Below, piece by piece: positions 16,077 through 22,724 of a stretch of 32,095 bases of DNA (position 1 is the stretch's first letter; every line of letters begins with the position of its first letter). The DNA comes from a virus. The notes under the pieces are model-generated. The model was not told the DNA's origin. It did no database searches and saw nothing but the letters and a program-made list of their open reading frames with translations. Made by a program: the position numbers and the translations under genes. Location: positions 1 to 32,095 of the IMG/VR virus record IMGVR_UViG_3300042542_000618; one strand, written 5' to 3'.

Positions 16077-16361
16077 ATGCGCCTATTTTTATTTCTACTG
16101 CTATTGCTACTGTCAGGGGCTACGGCCAAAGAGTCATGTCTCGTCTCCGACTTCTATGGGCTAAGTTGGCTCGGAAACCCGACTGAGCGCCACCAGAGGC
16201 TGTCTGAATGGTTGAGCATAAACGGTAATTCATGTTCCACTATCCAACTGCTTGCGATTTGGAACAACCTTGCATTGTGGGCTGGGACTGCTGATAGCGG
16301 TGAATTAAGAAGCAAAGTGCTGCTCTACTACGCTAGAGCAATAGAGAGGGAAAAGAAATGA
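16077..16361 (+). CDS. Exported small protein, unknown
   Basis: The 94-residue product has a clear signal peptide: MR, a run of Leu and Phe, then SGATA with likely cleavage before KES. The mature part has two cysteines (residue 21 and about 53) that could form a disulfide in the periplasm, and a helical C-terminus ending REKK. It lies in the lysis cluster, where spanin-like proteins are expected, but there is no lipobox and no second hydrophobic span, so it does not look like a known spanin. Start ATG 16077 is in a dense stop/start zone after TGA at 16069-16071. Confidence 0.68.
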   Translation: MRLFLFLLLLLLSGATAKESCLVSDFYGLSWLGNPTERHQRLSEWLSINGNSCSTIQLLAIWNNLALWAGTADSGELRSKVLLYYARAIEREKK

Positions 16362-16594
16362 TTGAAACCATTAGACTATTTCCGACAGTGCAAGCGTCAG
16401 GGTATCCAGACAAGCACGACCTTGCCCAAGCAAAGTTAGAAAAAACCCAAGACGTTAACAAAACGCTTGAGGTTACCAAGCAAAAGCAGACTGAACTGCA
16501 GGACATTGGGTTTGAAATTTACTGCAAGAAGGTAGTTCAAGAACGCCTACGCATGGAAATATTTACAAATCGCACTTTGGACATATACGCTTAA
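16358..16594 (+). CDS. Hypothetical coiled-coil-like protein
   Basis: The 78-residue product starts at ATGA overlapping the previous stop. Visible pattern: MIETIRLFPTVQASGYPDKH, then a Lys/Thr/Gln-rich helix (about residues 24-48) and FEIYCKKVVQERLRMEIFTNRTLDIYA. It has no signal peptide or membrane span. Its tight packing between two membrane or export genes suggests a link with lysis or a late membrane role. I cannot name its family. Confidence 0.62.
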   Translation: MIETIRLFPTVQASGYPDKHDLAQAKLEKTQDVNKTLEVTKQKQTELQDIGFEIYCKKVVQERLRMEIFTNRTLDIYA

Positions 16595-16596
16595 TC

Positions 16597-17331
16597 ATGG
16601 TTACAGCAAAAAAAACACCAGTAAAAACTGTCTCGAAAGCGCCAGCTAAGGTGGCAGCTGTTAAACGCAGAACGCCAAAACCACAGGCAGAGGTATCAAC
16701 TCCTGCGGCAAAACCAGTTGAGTCTTCAAAAACTGATGCAATTGGACGTGTCACAGACCTCATAAAATGGGTGGATAGCCCATTCAAGCTCTTGACAGTA
16801 ATTCTTTTAAGTTTCTTGGCATTTGCTGGCTATTTTGCGTGGGATTCTCGCCAAGTTATCTTGCAAGCAATCCAAAACCAAGACCACATGCCTCAACTGG
16901 TGAAGCAGGACGACTTGATTGAGCCTGCAAAAAATCTACTTAAAGACGTGGATGGCTTGATTGTGCTAGTACATAAAGCCAATCTTGCAACCAACTCACG
17001 CACCACGGTGCTGGCCTTGAACGCTGATGGTTCACGTGAAAAGAAAGTCGAGGGCACAATCACTTCTCTTTTCAATGCCAGCTCAGACCGCAATGCAGCA
17101 ATGGTGGCTATGCTGAACAATGAAGTGCTTTGCGAAGAATTCAATCCATCATCAAAGGTTGGTGAGTGGGGAACTAAGCAGGGCGTGAAGTTTATGTGCC
17201 GTGGTTCAATACCACCAGACCCTGGCAAGTTTGCAGGATATATTGCTGTTGGTTTTACATCCAAACCAGAAGATGTTAGTGCCTTAAAGACTCGCATTAA
17301 TTTGGCGGCAACAGATATGTCGGACGAATAA
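16597..17331 (+). CDS. Single-pass membrane protein with possible GAF-like domain
   Basis: The 244-residue product has a Lys/Ala/Pro-rich tail (residues 1-45, like histone H1 tails), one membrane helix (about 62-81, FKLLTVILLSFLAFAGYF), and a soluble domain (about 105-225). Features of the latter include LIVLVHKANLATNSRTTVLA, a central VLCEEFNPSS and a CRGSIPPDPGKFAGYIAVGF ending. The positive tail would lie inside the cell and the domain in the periplasm, where the two cysteines could bond. The sensor-like look (short strands, a GYIAVGF core) is suggestive of GAF domains, but this is weak. It sits just before the holin and may tune lysis. Confidence 0.65.
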   Translation: MVTAKKTPVKTVSKAPAKVAAVKRRTPKPQAEVSTPAAKPVESSKTDAIGRVTDLIKWVDSPFKLLTVILLSFLAFAGYFAWDSRQVILQAIQNQDHMPQLVKQDDLIEPAKNLLKDVDGLIVLVHKANLATNSRTTVLALNADGSREKKVEGTITSLFNASSDRNAAMVAMLNNEVLCEEFNPSSKVGEWGTKQGVKFMCRGSIPPDPGKFAGYIAVGFTSKPEDVSALKTRINLAATDMSDE

Positions 17332-17340
17332 GGAGCAAAA

Positions 17341-17748
17341 ATGATCGGACTCGATGCACTTTTAAACGTGGGCGGAAAGCTCATTGATAAGTTAATACCT
17401 GACCCAGAGGCTAAAGCCAAAGCTCAATTTGAGTTGGCTAAGATGGCCCAAGATGGTGAACTAACAAAATTAGCTAACGAAACCAAGTTGTATGAGACTG
17501 AGCAAAATAACCTCACGCAACGTATGCAAGCCGACATGGGGTCTGACTCTTGGTTATCTAAAAATATACGCCCTATGACTCTGATATTTCTTTTGGCGGC
17601 GTATTCTGGTTTTGCGATCGCATCAATCTTTGAATACGAAACTCGTGCCGCTTACGTAGAGTTGCTAGGCCAGTGGGGAATGTTGGTAATGTCGTTTTAT
17701 TTTGGCGGTAGAACAATGGAAAAAATTGCCGACAGGATTAAAAAATGA
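17341..17748 (+). CDS. Holin, 3-TM (GTA_holin_3TM-like)
   Basis: The 135-residue product fits the 3-TM holin family also found in gene transfer agents. It has an N-terminal amphipathic segment (LLNVGGKLIDKLIPDPEAKA), a charged helix, a short SWLSKNIRP motif leading to a hydrophobic helix (about residues 80-100), a second one (about 107-125), and an FYFGGRTMEKIADRI end. Such proteins make holes in the inner membrane at the end of infection so that endolysin can reach the wall. It has an AAGGAGC site and overlaps the endolysin start by four bases, which supports the pairing. Confidence 0.85.
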   Translation: MIGLDALLNVGGKLIDKLIPDPEAKAKAQFELAKMAQDGELTKLANETKLYETEQNNLTQRMQADMGSDSWLSKNIRPMTLIFLLAAYSGFAIASIFEYETRAAYVELLGQWGMLVMSFYFGGRTMEKIADRIKK

Positions 17749-18182
17749 ATTTAACACCACACTTCACGCTTGAAGAACTTACAGCCTCAGAGACCGCGGA
17801 GCGCAATGGTTGGGATAATAGTCCAAACGATCAGGAACTTGCCAATCTGACACGTTTGGCTGATTTTCTTGAGCAAGTGAAAGTCATATTGGGCGGCAAA
17901 CCAATAATGATTAGTTCAGGTCTACGAACCAAAAAAGTAAATGATGCAGTTGGTAGCAAAGACTCGTCACAGCATCGAACAGGTTGCGCTTGTGACTTTC
18001 GAGTGCCTAGTATGACACCAGATGAAGTGGTCAAGTCCGTCATTGCTAGTGGCATTGCTTACGACCAAATAATTCGTGAGTTTGATCGCTGGACACACAT
18101 CAGCATCCCAAATAACGAAGATACAAGCCCACGCAAACAAGCTCTAATTATCGACAAGACAGGGACACGTGTTTATTCTTGA
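17745..18182 (+). CDS. Endolysin, M15 family peptidase
   Basis: The 145-residue product is a single-domain M15 peptidase (Peptidase_M15_3-like, D-Ala-D-Ala or related peptide cleavage in peptidoglycan). The zinc site is visible: SQHRTGCACDF at 75-85 supplies His77 and Asp84, and EFDRWTHIS at 112-120 supplies the catalytic-type Glu112 and His118. LTPHFTLEELTASE near the start is the usual opening of the family, and ISSGLR (57-61 region) is also standard. No signal peptide is seen, so it relies on the holin encoded upstream. It is the last rightward gene, and its end meets the leftward arm. Confidence 0.9.
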   Translation: MNLTPHFTLEELTASETAERNGWDNSPNDQELANLTRLADFLEQVKVILGGKPIMISSGLRTKKVNDAVGSKDSSQHRTGCACDFRVPSMTPDEVVKSVIASGIAYDQIIREFDRWTHISIPNNEDTSPRKQALIIDKTGTRVYS

Positions 18183-18268
18183 ATCCAGAGCAAAATTTTA
18201 ATAAATAACCAAACTACCACAATGGTGATAGCAGCACCCAAGCATAAGATTAAAAACAAACCAATCAT
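18173..18268 (-). CDS. Possible 31-residue membrane peptide
   Basis: On the minus strand an ATG at 18268 opens a 31-codon frame: a hydrophobic stretch MIGLFLILCLGAAITIVVV followed by WLFIKILLWIQE and TAA. It is a single membrane helix with a charged end. The ribosome site is weak (AAGAACAC), and there is no overlap with its upstream neighbour, so it may be chance. Its end overlaps the end of the endolysin gene by ten bases. Confidence 0.35.
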   Translation of the reverse strand: MIGLFLILCLGAAITIVVVWLFIKILLWIQE

Positions 18269-18301
18269 GTGTTCTTGTTTATGCCTTGTGTAGTTTATTC
18301 A

Positions 18302-18529
18302 TTACTTTAAGTCCCTGATTAGTCGGGCGATACAAGCACCGTAGTTGCTAAGTGTACTTTTCTTGTCCCAGTCATCTGCTATTTTTGCAGCTTCTTCTAA
18401 TGCTTGATTGCGTACTGGGCAAGTTCTCCCTTGGATACAGTCGTGGTTGCAACAATCCATGCCACTGCTTTTGAGTTTATTTTCACGCTCAATGCGTTTA
18501 AACTCATCGTCTTCATCAGTGTAAATCAT
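18302..18529 (-). CDS. Small Cys-containing protein, unknown
   Basis: The start is placed at 18529 (75 residues) because this ATG overlaps the preceding stop (ATGA), whereas a longer frame reaches back through the upstream gene. The product is acidic at first (YTDEDDEFKRIERENKLK), then has CCNHDCIQGRTCPVRNQALEEA, holding four of its cysteines, and ends with a helix and NYGACIARLIRDLK. The Cys/His cluster may bind zinc. CI-Q-G-x-x-CPVR patterns are common in short phage early proteins of unknown role. Last clear gene of the leftward operon. Confidence 0.6.
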   Translation of the reverse strand: MIYTDEDDEFKRIERENKLKSSGMDCCNHDCIQGRTCPVRNQALEEAAKIADDWDKKSTLSNYGACIARLIRDLK

Positions 18530-18690
18530 GCTGACCACCAAGTTACCAGAAGCAGAGCCAAACCAGCACCAATGGCAAAAGCCAGTACATAGCCAGCCAC
18601 ACGCTCCCAAAGTGGTTCTGGTCTACCATAACCTTGCACCCAAGTACAGTCTGCAAAGTTACGTGGGGTTTCAAAATTTGAATGCTTCAT
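18526..18690 (-). CDS. Small single-pass membrane protein
   Basis: The ATG at 18690 overlaps the stop of the upstream gene and has GGAG five bases before it; a longer frame to 18714 is less likely. The 54-residue product has a soluble start (MKHSNFETPRNFADC) and a C-terminal membrane helix (YVLAFAIGAGLALLLVTWW). Tail-anchored small proteins in early operons often act on the host membrane or block superinfection, but there is no direct evidence for either here. Confidence 0.62.
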   Translation of the reverse strand: MKHSNFETPRNFADCTWVQGYGRPEPLWERVAGYVLAFAIGAGLALLLVTWWSA

Positions 18691-18896
18691 GTTTTCTCCA
18701 ATCTGTAAAACCATTTTTCACCCCTGCGCTGGCAATTAATGTCAAAACCGTTCTGTCTGAGTTCTGAAATGATGCTATTCACTGCACAAACATTTGCGCT
18801 TTTTATGATGTCTAAGGTGGTGAACTCCCCACCCCGAGACAGCAGATTAAGCACACGATTCAAGCGTTCGCTACTTTCAATGCTGGCTGCGTTCAT
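18687..18896 (-). CDS. Winged helix-turn-helix protein
   Basis: The 69-residue product is a compact DNA-binding-type domain: RLNRVLNLLSRGGEFTTLDI gives helix 1 and helix 2, KSANVCAVNSIISELRQNG gives the recognition helix, and FDINCQRRGEKWFYRL forms the wing. Such small winged helices are common in phage early operons as regulators. It has a strong AAGGAG site six bases before the ATG, and overlaps the next gene by four bases. Target sites are unknown; it may act on the duplicated promoters of this arm. Confidence 0.72.
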   Translation of the reverse strand: MNAASIESSERLNRVLNLLSRGGEFTTLDIIKSANVCAVNSIISELRQNGFDINCQRRGEKWFYRLEKT

Positions 18897-18905
18897 ATTG
18901 ACTCC

Positions 18906-19148
18906 TTAAAATGGAATATCGGATTCGTCATCAAACTGGGACTTGCGGCTTTCTTGAGGTTTTGGGTCATTGAGATAAGCCCAGCCATCCCAACCGCCTT
19001 CACGCAATGGAATACTGTCGAGTTTGAGCATCGGACCATTCTTGGTCTCAATGATTGAGCCAATTCTTTGGTAACGCTTTTTTGTTTGACCCTCGCTGTT
19101 GCGGTATTCACCAACGATGCAGGAAATTTCTTTGCTTACTTTTGACAT
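18906..19148 (-). CDS. Small SSB-like protein with acidic DIPF tail
   Basis: Two starts are possible; 19148 has GGAG seven bases upstream and is preferred to 19154, where GGAG is one base away. The 80-residue product has short strands (ISCIVGEYRN, YQRIGSIIETKNGPMLKLDSIPL), suggesting an OB-like barrel, then GWDGWAYLNDP, and ends DDESDIPF. That acidic end with a final Pro-Phe copies the tail of bacterial SSB that recruits partner proteins. It sits directly after the exonuclease gene and near Erf, so binding of single-stranded DNA in recombination is likely. Confidence 0.72.
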   Translation of the reverse strand: MSKVSKEISCIVGEYRNSEGQTKKRYQRIGSIIETKNGPMLKLDSIPLREGGWDGWAYLNDPKPQESRKSQFDDESDIPF

Positions 19149-19150
19149 TT

Positions 19151-19786
19151 TCATTCTCCAATGATTGATTTAAGGGAAATAACTTTGGCATCTACTTCTG
19201 CCAAAAACGTGAGGACTTCATCTTCTGCTATCTTGAGCCAATCGGCATTACGCTCGACTCGATAAACAAAGAGTTGGGCTTTGGCTGGCATCCGTGGGTC
19301 AAATACTACGTAATCGCACCAAGACCTATCAGCGCAACGCATTTGCCACTGCATCTGTGCGTAGTACTTTGCATCCACTGGATTACCATCCTGTGCATGG
19401 GTTAACCAACATTCCAGAGCAGTGCTGGATGATGGGCATTTGATCTCGACCATGCCATCATCACCCACCAAGCCATCAGGCGAGGCTCCAGCCGCTTCAA
19501 TGTCGGGGTGAGGTATAAACCCCACCTCTTCAACCATTTGGCCCGTGTGCGTCTCATACGCAGCCCGAGCGAAAGGTTCTTGTTCCGTACCCCACTGCAT
19601 TGCGGCATTGGAATATGACTCAGCTCTGGTTTGGGTGATGCGTTCAAGCACAAGTTGCGTCATGTAATTGGTGCGGCTGGCGCTATAACCAGTCTTTGTC
19701 TTGGCAAGCACATCAGCCAATCGGCTGGCGGTAACTTTGCCCAAGCGATTTGCAAACCAGTTCTCTGTTCCTTGTTCTTCGTTCAT
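19151..19786 (-). CDS. YqaJ/lambda-exonuclease-type recombination nuclease
   Basis: The 211-residue product is a YqaJ-like viral recombinase nuclease of the PD-(D/E)xK class. Visible motifs: VTASRLADVL (15-30 region), MQWGTEQEPFARAAYE (63-78), ASPDGLVG with Asp104, VEIKCP with Glu114 and Lys116, and YYAQMQWQM (141-149), the usual Q-x-Q motif. It would degrade one strand of double-stranded ends so that Erf can anneal homologous strands. The start overlaps its neighbour by ATGA and has a strong GAGGTGA site. It is one of the surest calls in the leftward arm. Confidence 0.88.
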   Translation of the reverse strand: MNEEQGTENWFANRLGKVTASRLADVLAKTKTGYSASRTNYMTQLVLERITQTRAESYSNAAMQWGTEQEPFARAAYETHTGQMVEEVGFIPHPDIEAAGASPDGLVGDDGMVEIKCPSSSTALECWLTHAQDGNPVDAKYYAQMQWQMRCADRSWCDYVVFDPRMPAKAQLFVYRVERNADWLKIAEDEVLTFLAEVDAKVISLKSIIGE

Positions 19787-19983
19787 GCTGTCACCTCTTC
19801 ATAGTGTCTTGCTTCCCACCAAATACCCCATGCATCCACAATACTTTCCCACCGATATAAGGCCATGGGAATTTCAGGGTTGTCCTGCATGTAGAGATCA
19901 AAGAATACAGCCACATCGTCCTTAGATGCGACGGCAACATTGCGCTGATAGGCTCTGGAAAATGCCTTTTGCTCTTCGTTCAT
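19783..19983 (-). CDS. Small hypothetical protein in recombination operon
   Basis: The 66-residue product lies between the Erf and exonuclease genes and overlaps both by four bases. It is acidic and aromatic (VAVFFDLYMQDNPEIP, RWESIVDAWGIWWEARHY). It starts MNEEQ, as does the exonuclease, and 16 bases around the two start codons are the same, a small local duplication. No domain recognised. A recombination accessory role is inferred from position alone. Confidence 0.6.
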   Translation of the reverse strand: MNEEQKAFSRAYQRNVAVASKDDVAVFFDLYMQDNPEIPMALYRWESIVDAWGIWWEARHYEEVTA

Positions 19984-20540
19984 GCTGTTTTCTCCTGCTT
20001 GGCACGCTCAACCCGTGCCTTTTTTGCTTGGATTACTTTGGCTTGAAGTGCTTGATTGCCCTCGCAAGCTGTCAATGCATCTTTGTAGACCTTTGCCAGC
20101 TCATCGCTATTGATACTAGCTTCAATCGCTGCCAGATGGTCAGTAATATCAGGAGTAGGAATGGGTTTTCGTGTGGCTGCATTTCCGTCATCGTCTTCTG
20201 GTGCGATGCCACAAGCCGCCATGAGACTATATCTCCGAGCATAAGTCAAAGCGCTACCGTAACCCTGCGGGTCTTGTTTGCTTGCTGGCACATGCAGTTT
20301 GCCGCATTCCAGCATCTCGCCCGACTCGTGAATGAATACAGTCTCTACTGTTACACCATTCAAGTCTTCACTTGTTCTTTGAATCAGGGCAATGCCAGCC
20401 TCGTTTAAACCCTCAATGACAGCTTCTACACAAGCACTGAGGTCGGCATATCTGCTTTTGAAGTGCGGGTTGGTGGATGATTTAAGGGCTGGACCAAAAG
20501 CTTTTTGAGCCTTGACCAATGCAGTGGCAATGTTTTTCAT
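19980..20540 (-). CDS. erf: Erf-family single-strand annealing protein
   Basis: The 186-residue protein shows the ERF family signature: AQKAFGPALKSSTNPHFKSR then YADLSACVEAV near the start, and DPQGYGSALTYARRYSLMAA with GIAPEDDDGN in the centre (about residues 89-122). Erf was first found in P22, where it drives recombination and genome circularisation, forming rings on single-stranded DNA. The C-terminal third is helical and Lys/Ala-rich. It has an AAGGAA site before the ATG. With the nuclease and SSB-like gene it makes a complete recombination set. Confidence 0.88.
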   Translation of the reverse strand: MKNIATALVKAQKAFGPALKSSTNPHFKSRYADLSACVEAVIEGLNEAGIALIQRTSEDLNGVTVETVFIHESGEMLECGKLHVPASKQDPQGYGSALTYARRYSLMAACGIAPEDDDGNAATRKPIPTPDITDHLAAIEASINSDELAKVYKDALTACEGNQALQAKVIQAKKARVERAKQEKTA

Positions 20541-20549
20541 GTTTGTTCC

Positions 20550-20816
20550 TTAGTATTTATATTTAGGGCCGCAAGTAACTTCAATGACTGTCTCGACTGA
20601 GTAGCCACCGACTTTGCGTTTTGCGTACAGTGGGATGGCACGAAGTCCAGATGACTCGCATTGGCGCACAGCATCTATAACCTCATTGCGACCCATTGGC
20701 TGAACTTGTTTGTCAACAATCAAGTCTTGGTTGGGTGGGGTTAGCGTAGCGCCTGGCATCATTGAGCATCCAGTGATGCCGAGAGTGCATAAAAGGGTGA
20801 GTGATAACATTTTCAT
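20550..20816 (-). CDS. Probable lipoprotein, unknown
   Basis: The 88-residue product has a lipoprotein signal: MKML, a hydrophobic stretch, then LGITGC, in which Cys17 would carry the lipid. The mature part reads QPMGRNEVIDAVRQCESSGLR, AIPLYAKRKVGGYSVETVIEV and TCGPKYKY, with two further cysteines that could bond. An early phage lipoprotein could block entry of other phages, but this role is inferred. It overlaps its upstream neighbour by four bases with an AGGAA site. Confidence 0.72.
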   Translation of the reverse strand: MKMLSLTLLCTLGITGCSMMPGATLTPPNQDLIVDKQVQPMGRNEVIDAVRQCESSGLRAIPLYAKRKVGGYSVETVIEVTCGPKYKY

Positions 20817-21007
20817 GATTGTTCCTGATTAAGTTCGACTTGAAGTTGTTTAAGTTCTTCAGCTGTGATGTTGATCAAGTGGCAAAGACTGCGGATTTTT
20901 CCCTGAAGCATCCCGACTTGATAAGCCAAGCGATCTCGTGGGTCTTGGTTTACATAAATGGAAGCAGCATTTTGTGCCACTTCATTGATGATGTAATCAG
21001 CGTTCAT
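20813..21007 (-). CDS. Small helical protein, unknown
   Basis: The start at 21007 follows a strong GGAGGGG site; an upstream frame to 21070 would ignore it. The 64-residue product is helical: NADYIINEVAQNAASIYV, PRDRLAYQVGMLQGKIRSL and an acidic heptad-like end (TAEELKQLQVELNQEQ) suggest a coiled coil. It starts two bases after the stop of the tiny membrane gene upstream. No family recognised. Confidence 0.65.
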   Translation of the reverse strand: MNADYIINEVAQNAASIYVNQDPRDRLAYQVGMLQGKIRSLCHLINITAEELKQLQVELNQEQS

Positions 21008-21009
21008 GG

Positions 21010-21102
21010 TTAGCCCCTCCAAGCCAAAAGAATGCCCCAACCACCAAAAATGATGATTGCCAAAAAACACTCAATAAGAGTTTGAATAATCTTAGATTTC
21101 AT
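21010..21102 (-). CDS. Possible 30-residue membrane protein
   Basis: An ATG at 21102, overlapping the end of the preceding gene (ATGAAATCTAA), opens a 30-codon frame: MKSKIIQTLIE then a hydrophobic CFLAIIIFGGWGILLAW and RG. It fills the otherwise empty gap exactly, ending two bases before the next ATG. A clear ribosome site is lacking, so translation would depend on coupling. Size and single helix suit tiny early phage membrane proteins. Confidence 0.5.
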   Translation of the reverse strand: MKSKIIQTLIECFLAIIIFGGWGILLAWRG

Positions 21103-21364
21103 TGCGGTCTTTCTGAATTTGAGCAAAATTGGATTTGGTTTCACCCATCAGGCGTTTGTATTCGTCATTAGGGATGTCGTAAGTAATGTGCTTGCCTTGG
21201 GCATCAAAGACAAATACATCAAACATTTCCGCATAGTCATAATCGTGGGGTTGATTGATTTCTGCGGGTAAGTAGTCATAGCCAACCTTGATGTTTTCAA
21301 CTGTTTCACCGTTGTCGTAGGAGACAACATCATCAAAGTAATATTGAAGTTTGGTTTCAATCAT
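21092..21364 (-). CDS. Acidic hypothetical protein
   Basis: The start at 21364 follows AAGGAGC by six bases; a longer open frame up to 21469 runs into the upstream gene and is rejected. The 90-residue product is acidic and Tyr-rich: TKLQYYFDDVVSYDNGETVE, then VGYDYLPAEINQPHDYDYAE, MFDVFVFDAQGKH and a helical end. No motif or family recognised. Acidic early proteins can mimic DNA and inhibit host enzymes, but there is no evidence beyond charge. Confidence 0.65.
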   Translation of the reverse strand: MIETKLQYYFDDVVSYDNGETVENIKVGYDYLPAEINQPHDYDYAEMFDVFVFDAQGKHITYDIPNDEYKRLMGETKSNFAQIQKDRNEI

Positions 21365-21374
21365 TTTGTGCTCC

Positions 21375-21572
21375 TTATGCGTATTCAACATGGTGCATTT
21401 CGTAATAGGCCTGAGCATCTTCCGAAGTTGATGCCTCCCATTCGCGGCAAATGGCAACTTCATGACCATTGTTGAAAACAGCCATCCAAGCAGCAGGGAT
21501 TGTGCAATTAAGGCGGTGATTGAAAGATTCGGCCTGAAGATAAATTTCAGTGATTTTGATTTGTTTTCGCAT
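21375..21572 (-). CDS. Small hypothetical protein, first gene of operon
   Basis: The start at 21572 is chosen because AGGA lies about nine bases upstream; ATG 21578 would be too close. The 65-residue product reads MRKQIKITEIYLQAESFNHR, then AAWMAVFNNGHEVAICREWE and EDAQAYYEMHHVEYA. It is the first gene after the promoter at 21619-21646. The WMAVFNNGHEVAI segment looks like a beta hairpin; function unknown. Confidence 0.62.
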   Translation of the reverse strand: MRKQIKITEIYLQAESFNHRLNCTIPAAWMAVFNNGHEVAICREWEASTSEDAQAYYEMHHVEYA

Positions 21573-21617
21573 TTTCATTTTTCCTAAAGAGACCCCGAGA
21601 AGTTCAGGGCATATGTG

Positions 21618-21646
21618 CATTGTATAGGGTTCTTAACAGTTATCAA
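21618..21646 (-). promoter_or_regulatory. Leftward promoter P1 (recombination operon)
   Basis: Read on the minus strand, TTGATA (21646-21641) and TACAAT (21624-21619) are 16 bases apart, a good sigma-70-type promoter. The block CATTGTATAGGGTTCT (21618-21633) is the same as in P2 at 22725-22740. Transcription would start near 21612 and give a leader of about 40 bases before the gene at 21572. Confidence 0.68.
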
Positions 21647-21658
21647 GAGTTTTTTATC

Positions 21659-21684
21659 AGTTTTTATTAGGACTTTCCCTAATA
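21659..21684. promoter_or_regulatory. Operator-like palindrome O1 (26-bp repeat copy)
   Basis: ATTAGG (21666-21671) and CCTAAT (21678-21683) form a perfect 6-bp inverted repeat around ACTTTC. The surrounding 26 bases are the same as those at 22766-22791, and in both copies the palindrome lies 48 bases from the start of the CATTG promoter block. It is a likely binding site for a phage regulator. Confidence 0.62.
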
Positions 21685-21685
21685 C

Positions 21686-21705
21686 GATGAGGCCGAAGCC
21701 CCATC
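21686..21705 (-). terminator. Hairpin after DUF932 gene
   Basis: On the minus strand GATG-G-GGC, a TTCG loop and GCC-T-CATC form a stem with one mismatch, five bases after the DUF932 stop. The loop is a very stable tetraloop. No T-run follows, so it may be a weak terminator or protect the 3' end of the message. Confidence 0.42.
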
Positions 21706-21709
21706 TGTA

Positions 21710-22678
21710 TCAAGCCAATAAAAGTGATTCTGCTTCTGACTTCAGTCGGTTGCCATTGCCAAACCAAGCATTGTTCATGCGGGTATCTACGTTATGACCA
21801 CGTTCATGGTCAATGTATTGAGTGACCGCATTTAGCAAGCCCCATCGTGTGCCGTAAACCCCTTGCTCTGATGCACCAATCCCTGCGCCATCAAAGAGTT
21901 CGAGAACCCTCTTGTAACCCCTAGACTCTTTGTACTTTTCAGTCTGAGAGTCAAAGATCGCAGGGAATAATTCACTTACAAAACCTTTTGCATATCCACT
22001 TGAAACATCGATTCTGGCAAGTGATCTGTATTTGTCCATCATTCCATCAAAACCGCCAACAATGATGCCGAGGCGTTCACGCATCAGGCTGGCATCAAAG
22101 TCTGTGCCATGGGTCAACATCACCCGACTTGGTGCAGCTTCAGTATCAGCCGCAGAGAGGGTGTTATTGCACACCACTCGGATACTGGTAAATTGACCAA
22201 TCGTTGCTGCCGAACCATCAAAAGATGTGCTTAGAAGCAAATAACCTTTTACAGCATCATCATTCAGAACCACCGATTCTTTATTGACATTTGCCAATGC
22301 CCAGATACGCTTGCCGCCTTTGATCGCCCCAGCAACTTCAAGAGTAAAACCAGCCGATTGAACAAGGGTGTTAAAGAAGTCCAAAACATCTGCTGGTTGA
22401 TGAACTTTGTATCGGTCTGAAACAACACCAAGGGGCATTTTGTTGTCATTGCGAAAGATTACATTTTTATTTTCTACTGCCTGTGGTGCGGCAAGACCCT
22501 CAGGCCAAAACATGACAGGAGAGACCTGTGCCTCCCAATCAAGTCCAGCCTCTTTGCGCCAGACATCAATGGGTGCATCTTGGGTAAGCTGTTGACCAAG
22601 ACCATGCCAAGGTGTGCTGTTGGCATATGCAATTTCTGCTTTGCCTGTCTGTGTGTTGTTTTCGATTAAATGTGCCAT
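21710..22678 (-). CDS. DUF932 phage/plasmid-like protein
   Basis: The 322-residue product belongs to DUF932 (phage/plasmid-like protein, TIGR03299 type). Landmarks: TPWHGLGQQL at about residues 22-31, FRNDNKMPLGVVSDRYKVHQ near 75-94, GGKRIWALANV near 122, SIRVVCNNTLSAA near 165, and GLLNAVTQYIDHERG near 281. The family is common in phages and plasmids, often highly expressed early, and its function is unknown. It has its own promoter (P2), a GGAG site and a hairpin after its stop, so it forms a one-gene unit. Its length is normal for the family. Confidence 0.85.
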   Translation of the reverse strand: MAHLIENNTQTGKAEIAYANSTPWHGLGQQLTQDAPIDVWRKEAGLDWEAQVSPVMFWPEGLAAPQAVENKNVIFRNDNKMPLGVVSDRYKVHQPADVLDFFNTLVQSAGFTLEVAGAIKGGKRIWALANVNKESVVLNDDAVKGYLLLSTSFDGSAATIGQFTSIRVVCNNTLSAADTEAAPSRVMLTHGTDFDASLMRERLGIIVGGFDGMMDKYRSLARIDVSSGYAKGFVSELFPAIFDSQTEKYKESRGYKRVLELFDGAGIGASEQGVYGTRWGLLNAVTQYIDHERGHNVDTRMNNAWFGNGNRLKSEAESLLLA

Positions 22679-22724
22679 GATTTCTCCAATTAGACCCTTA
22701 TGCGAAATTGCTAGGGCATGGTCA

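Noticed and set aside
16073-16183. 36-codon frame starting MNAPIFISTAIATV, four bases before the exported protein
   Set aside because: It overlaps a gene with a clear signal peptide, and has no separate ribosome site or natural-looking C-terminus. Possible but unsupported.
18183-18301. Bidirectional terminator at the meeting point of the two arms
   Set aside because: Only weak or long-loop pairings (GGTG/CACC, GCATAA/TTATGC) without T-runs were seen, so no terminator is claimed.
19926-20408. Plus-strand frame of 160 codons opposite Erf
   Set aside because: Antisense of a well-supported Erf gene; Cys/Phe-rich with no ribosome site.
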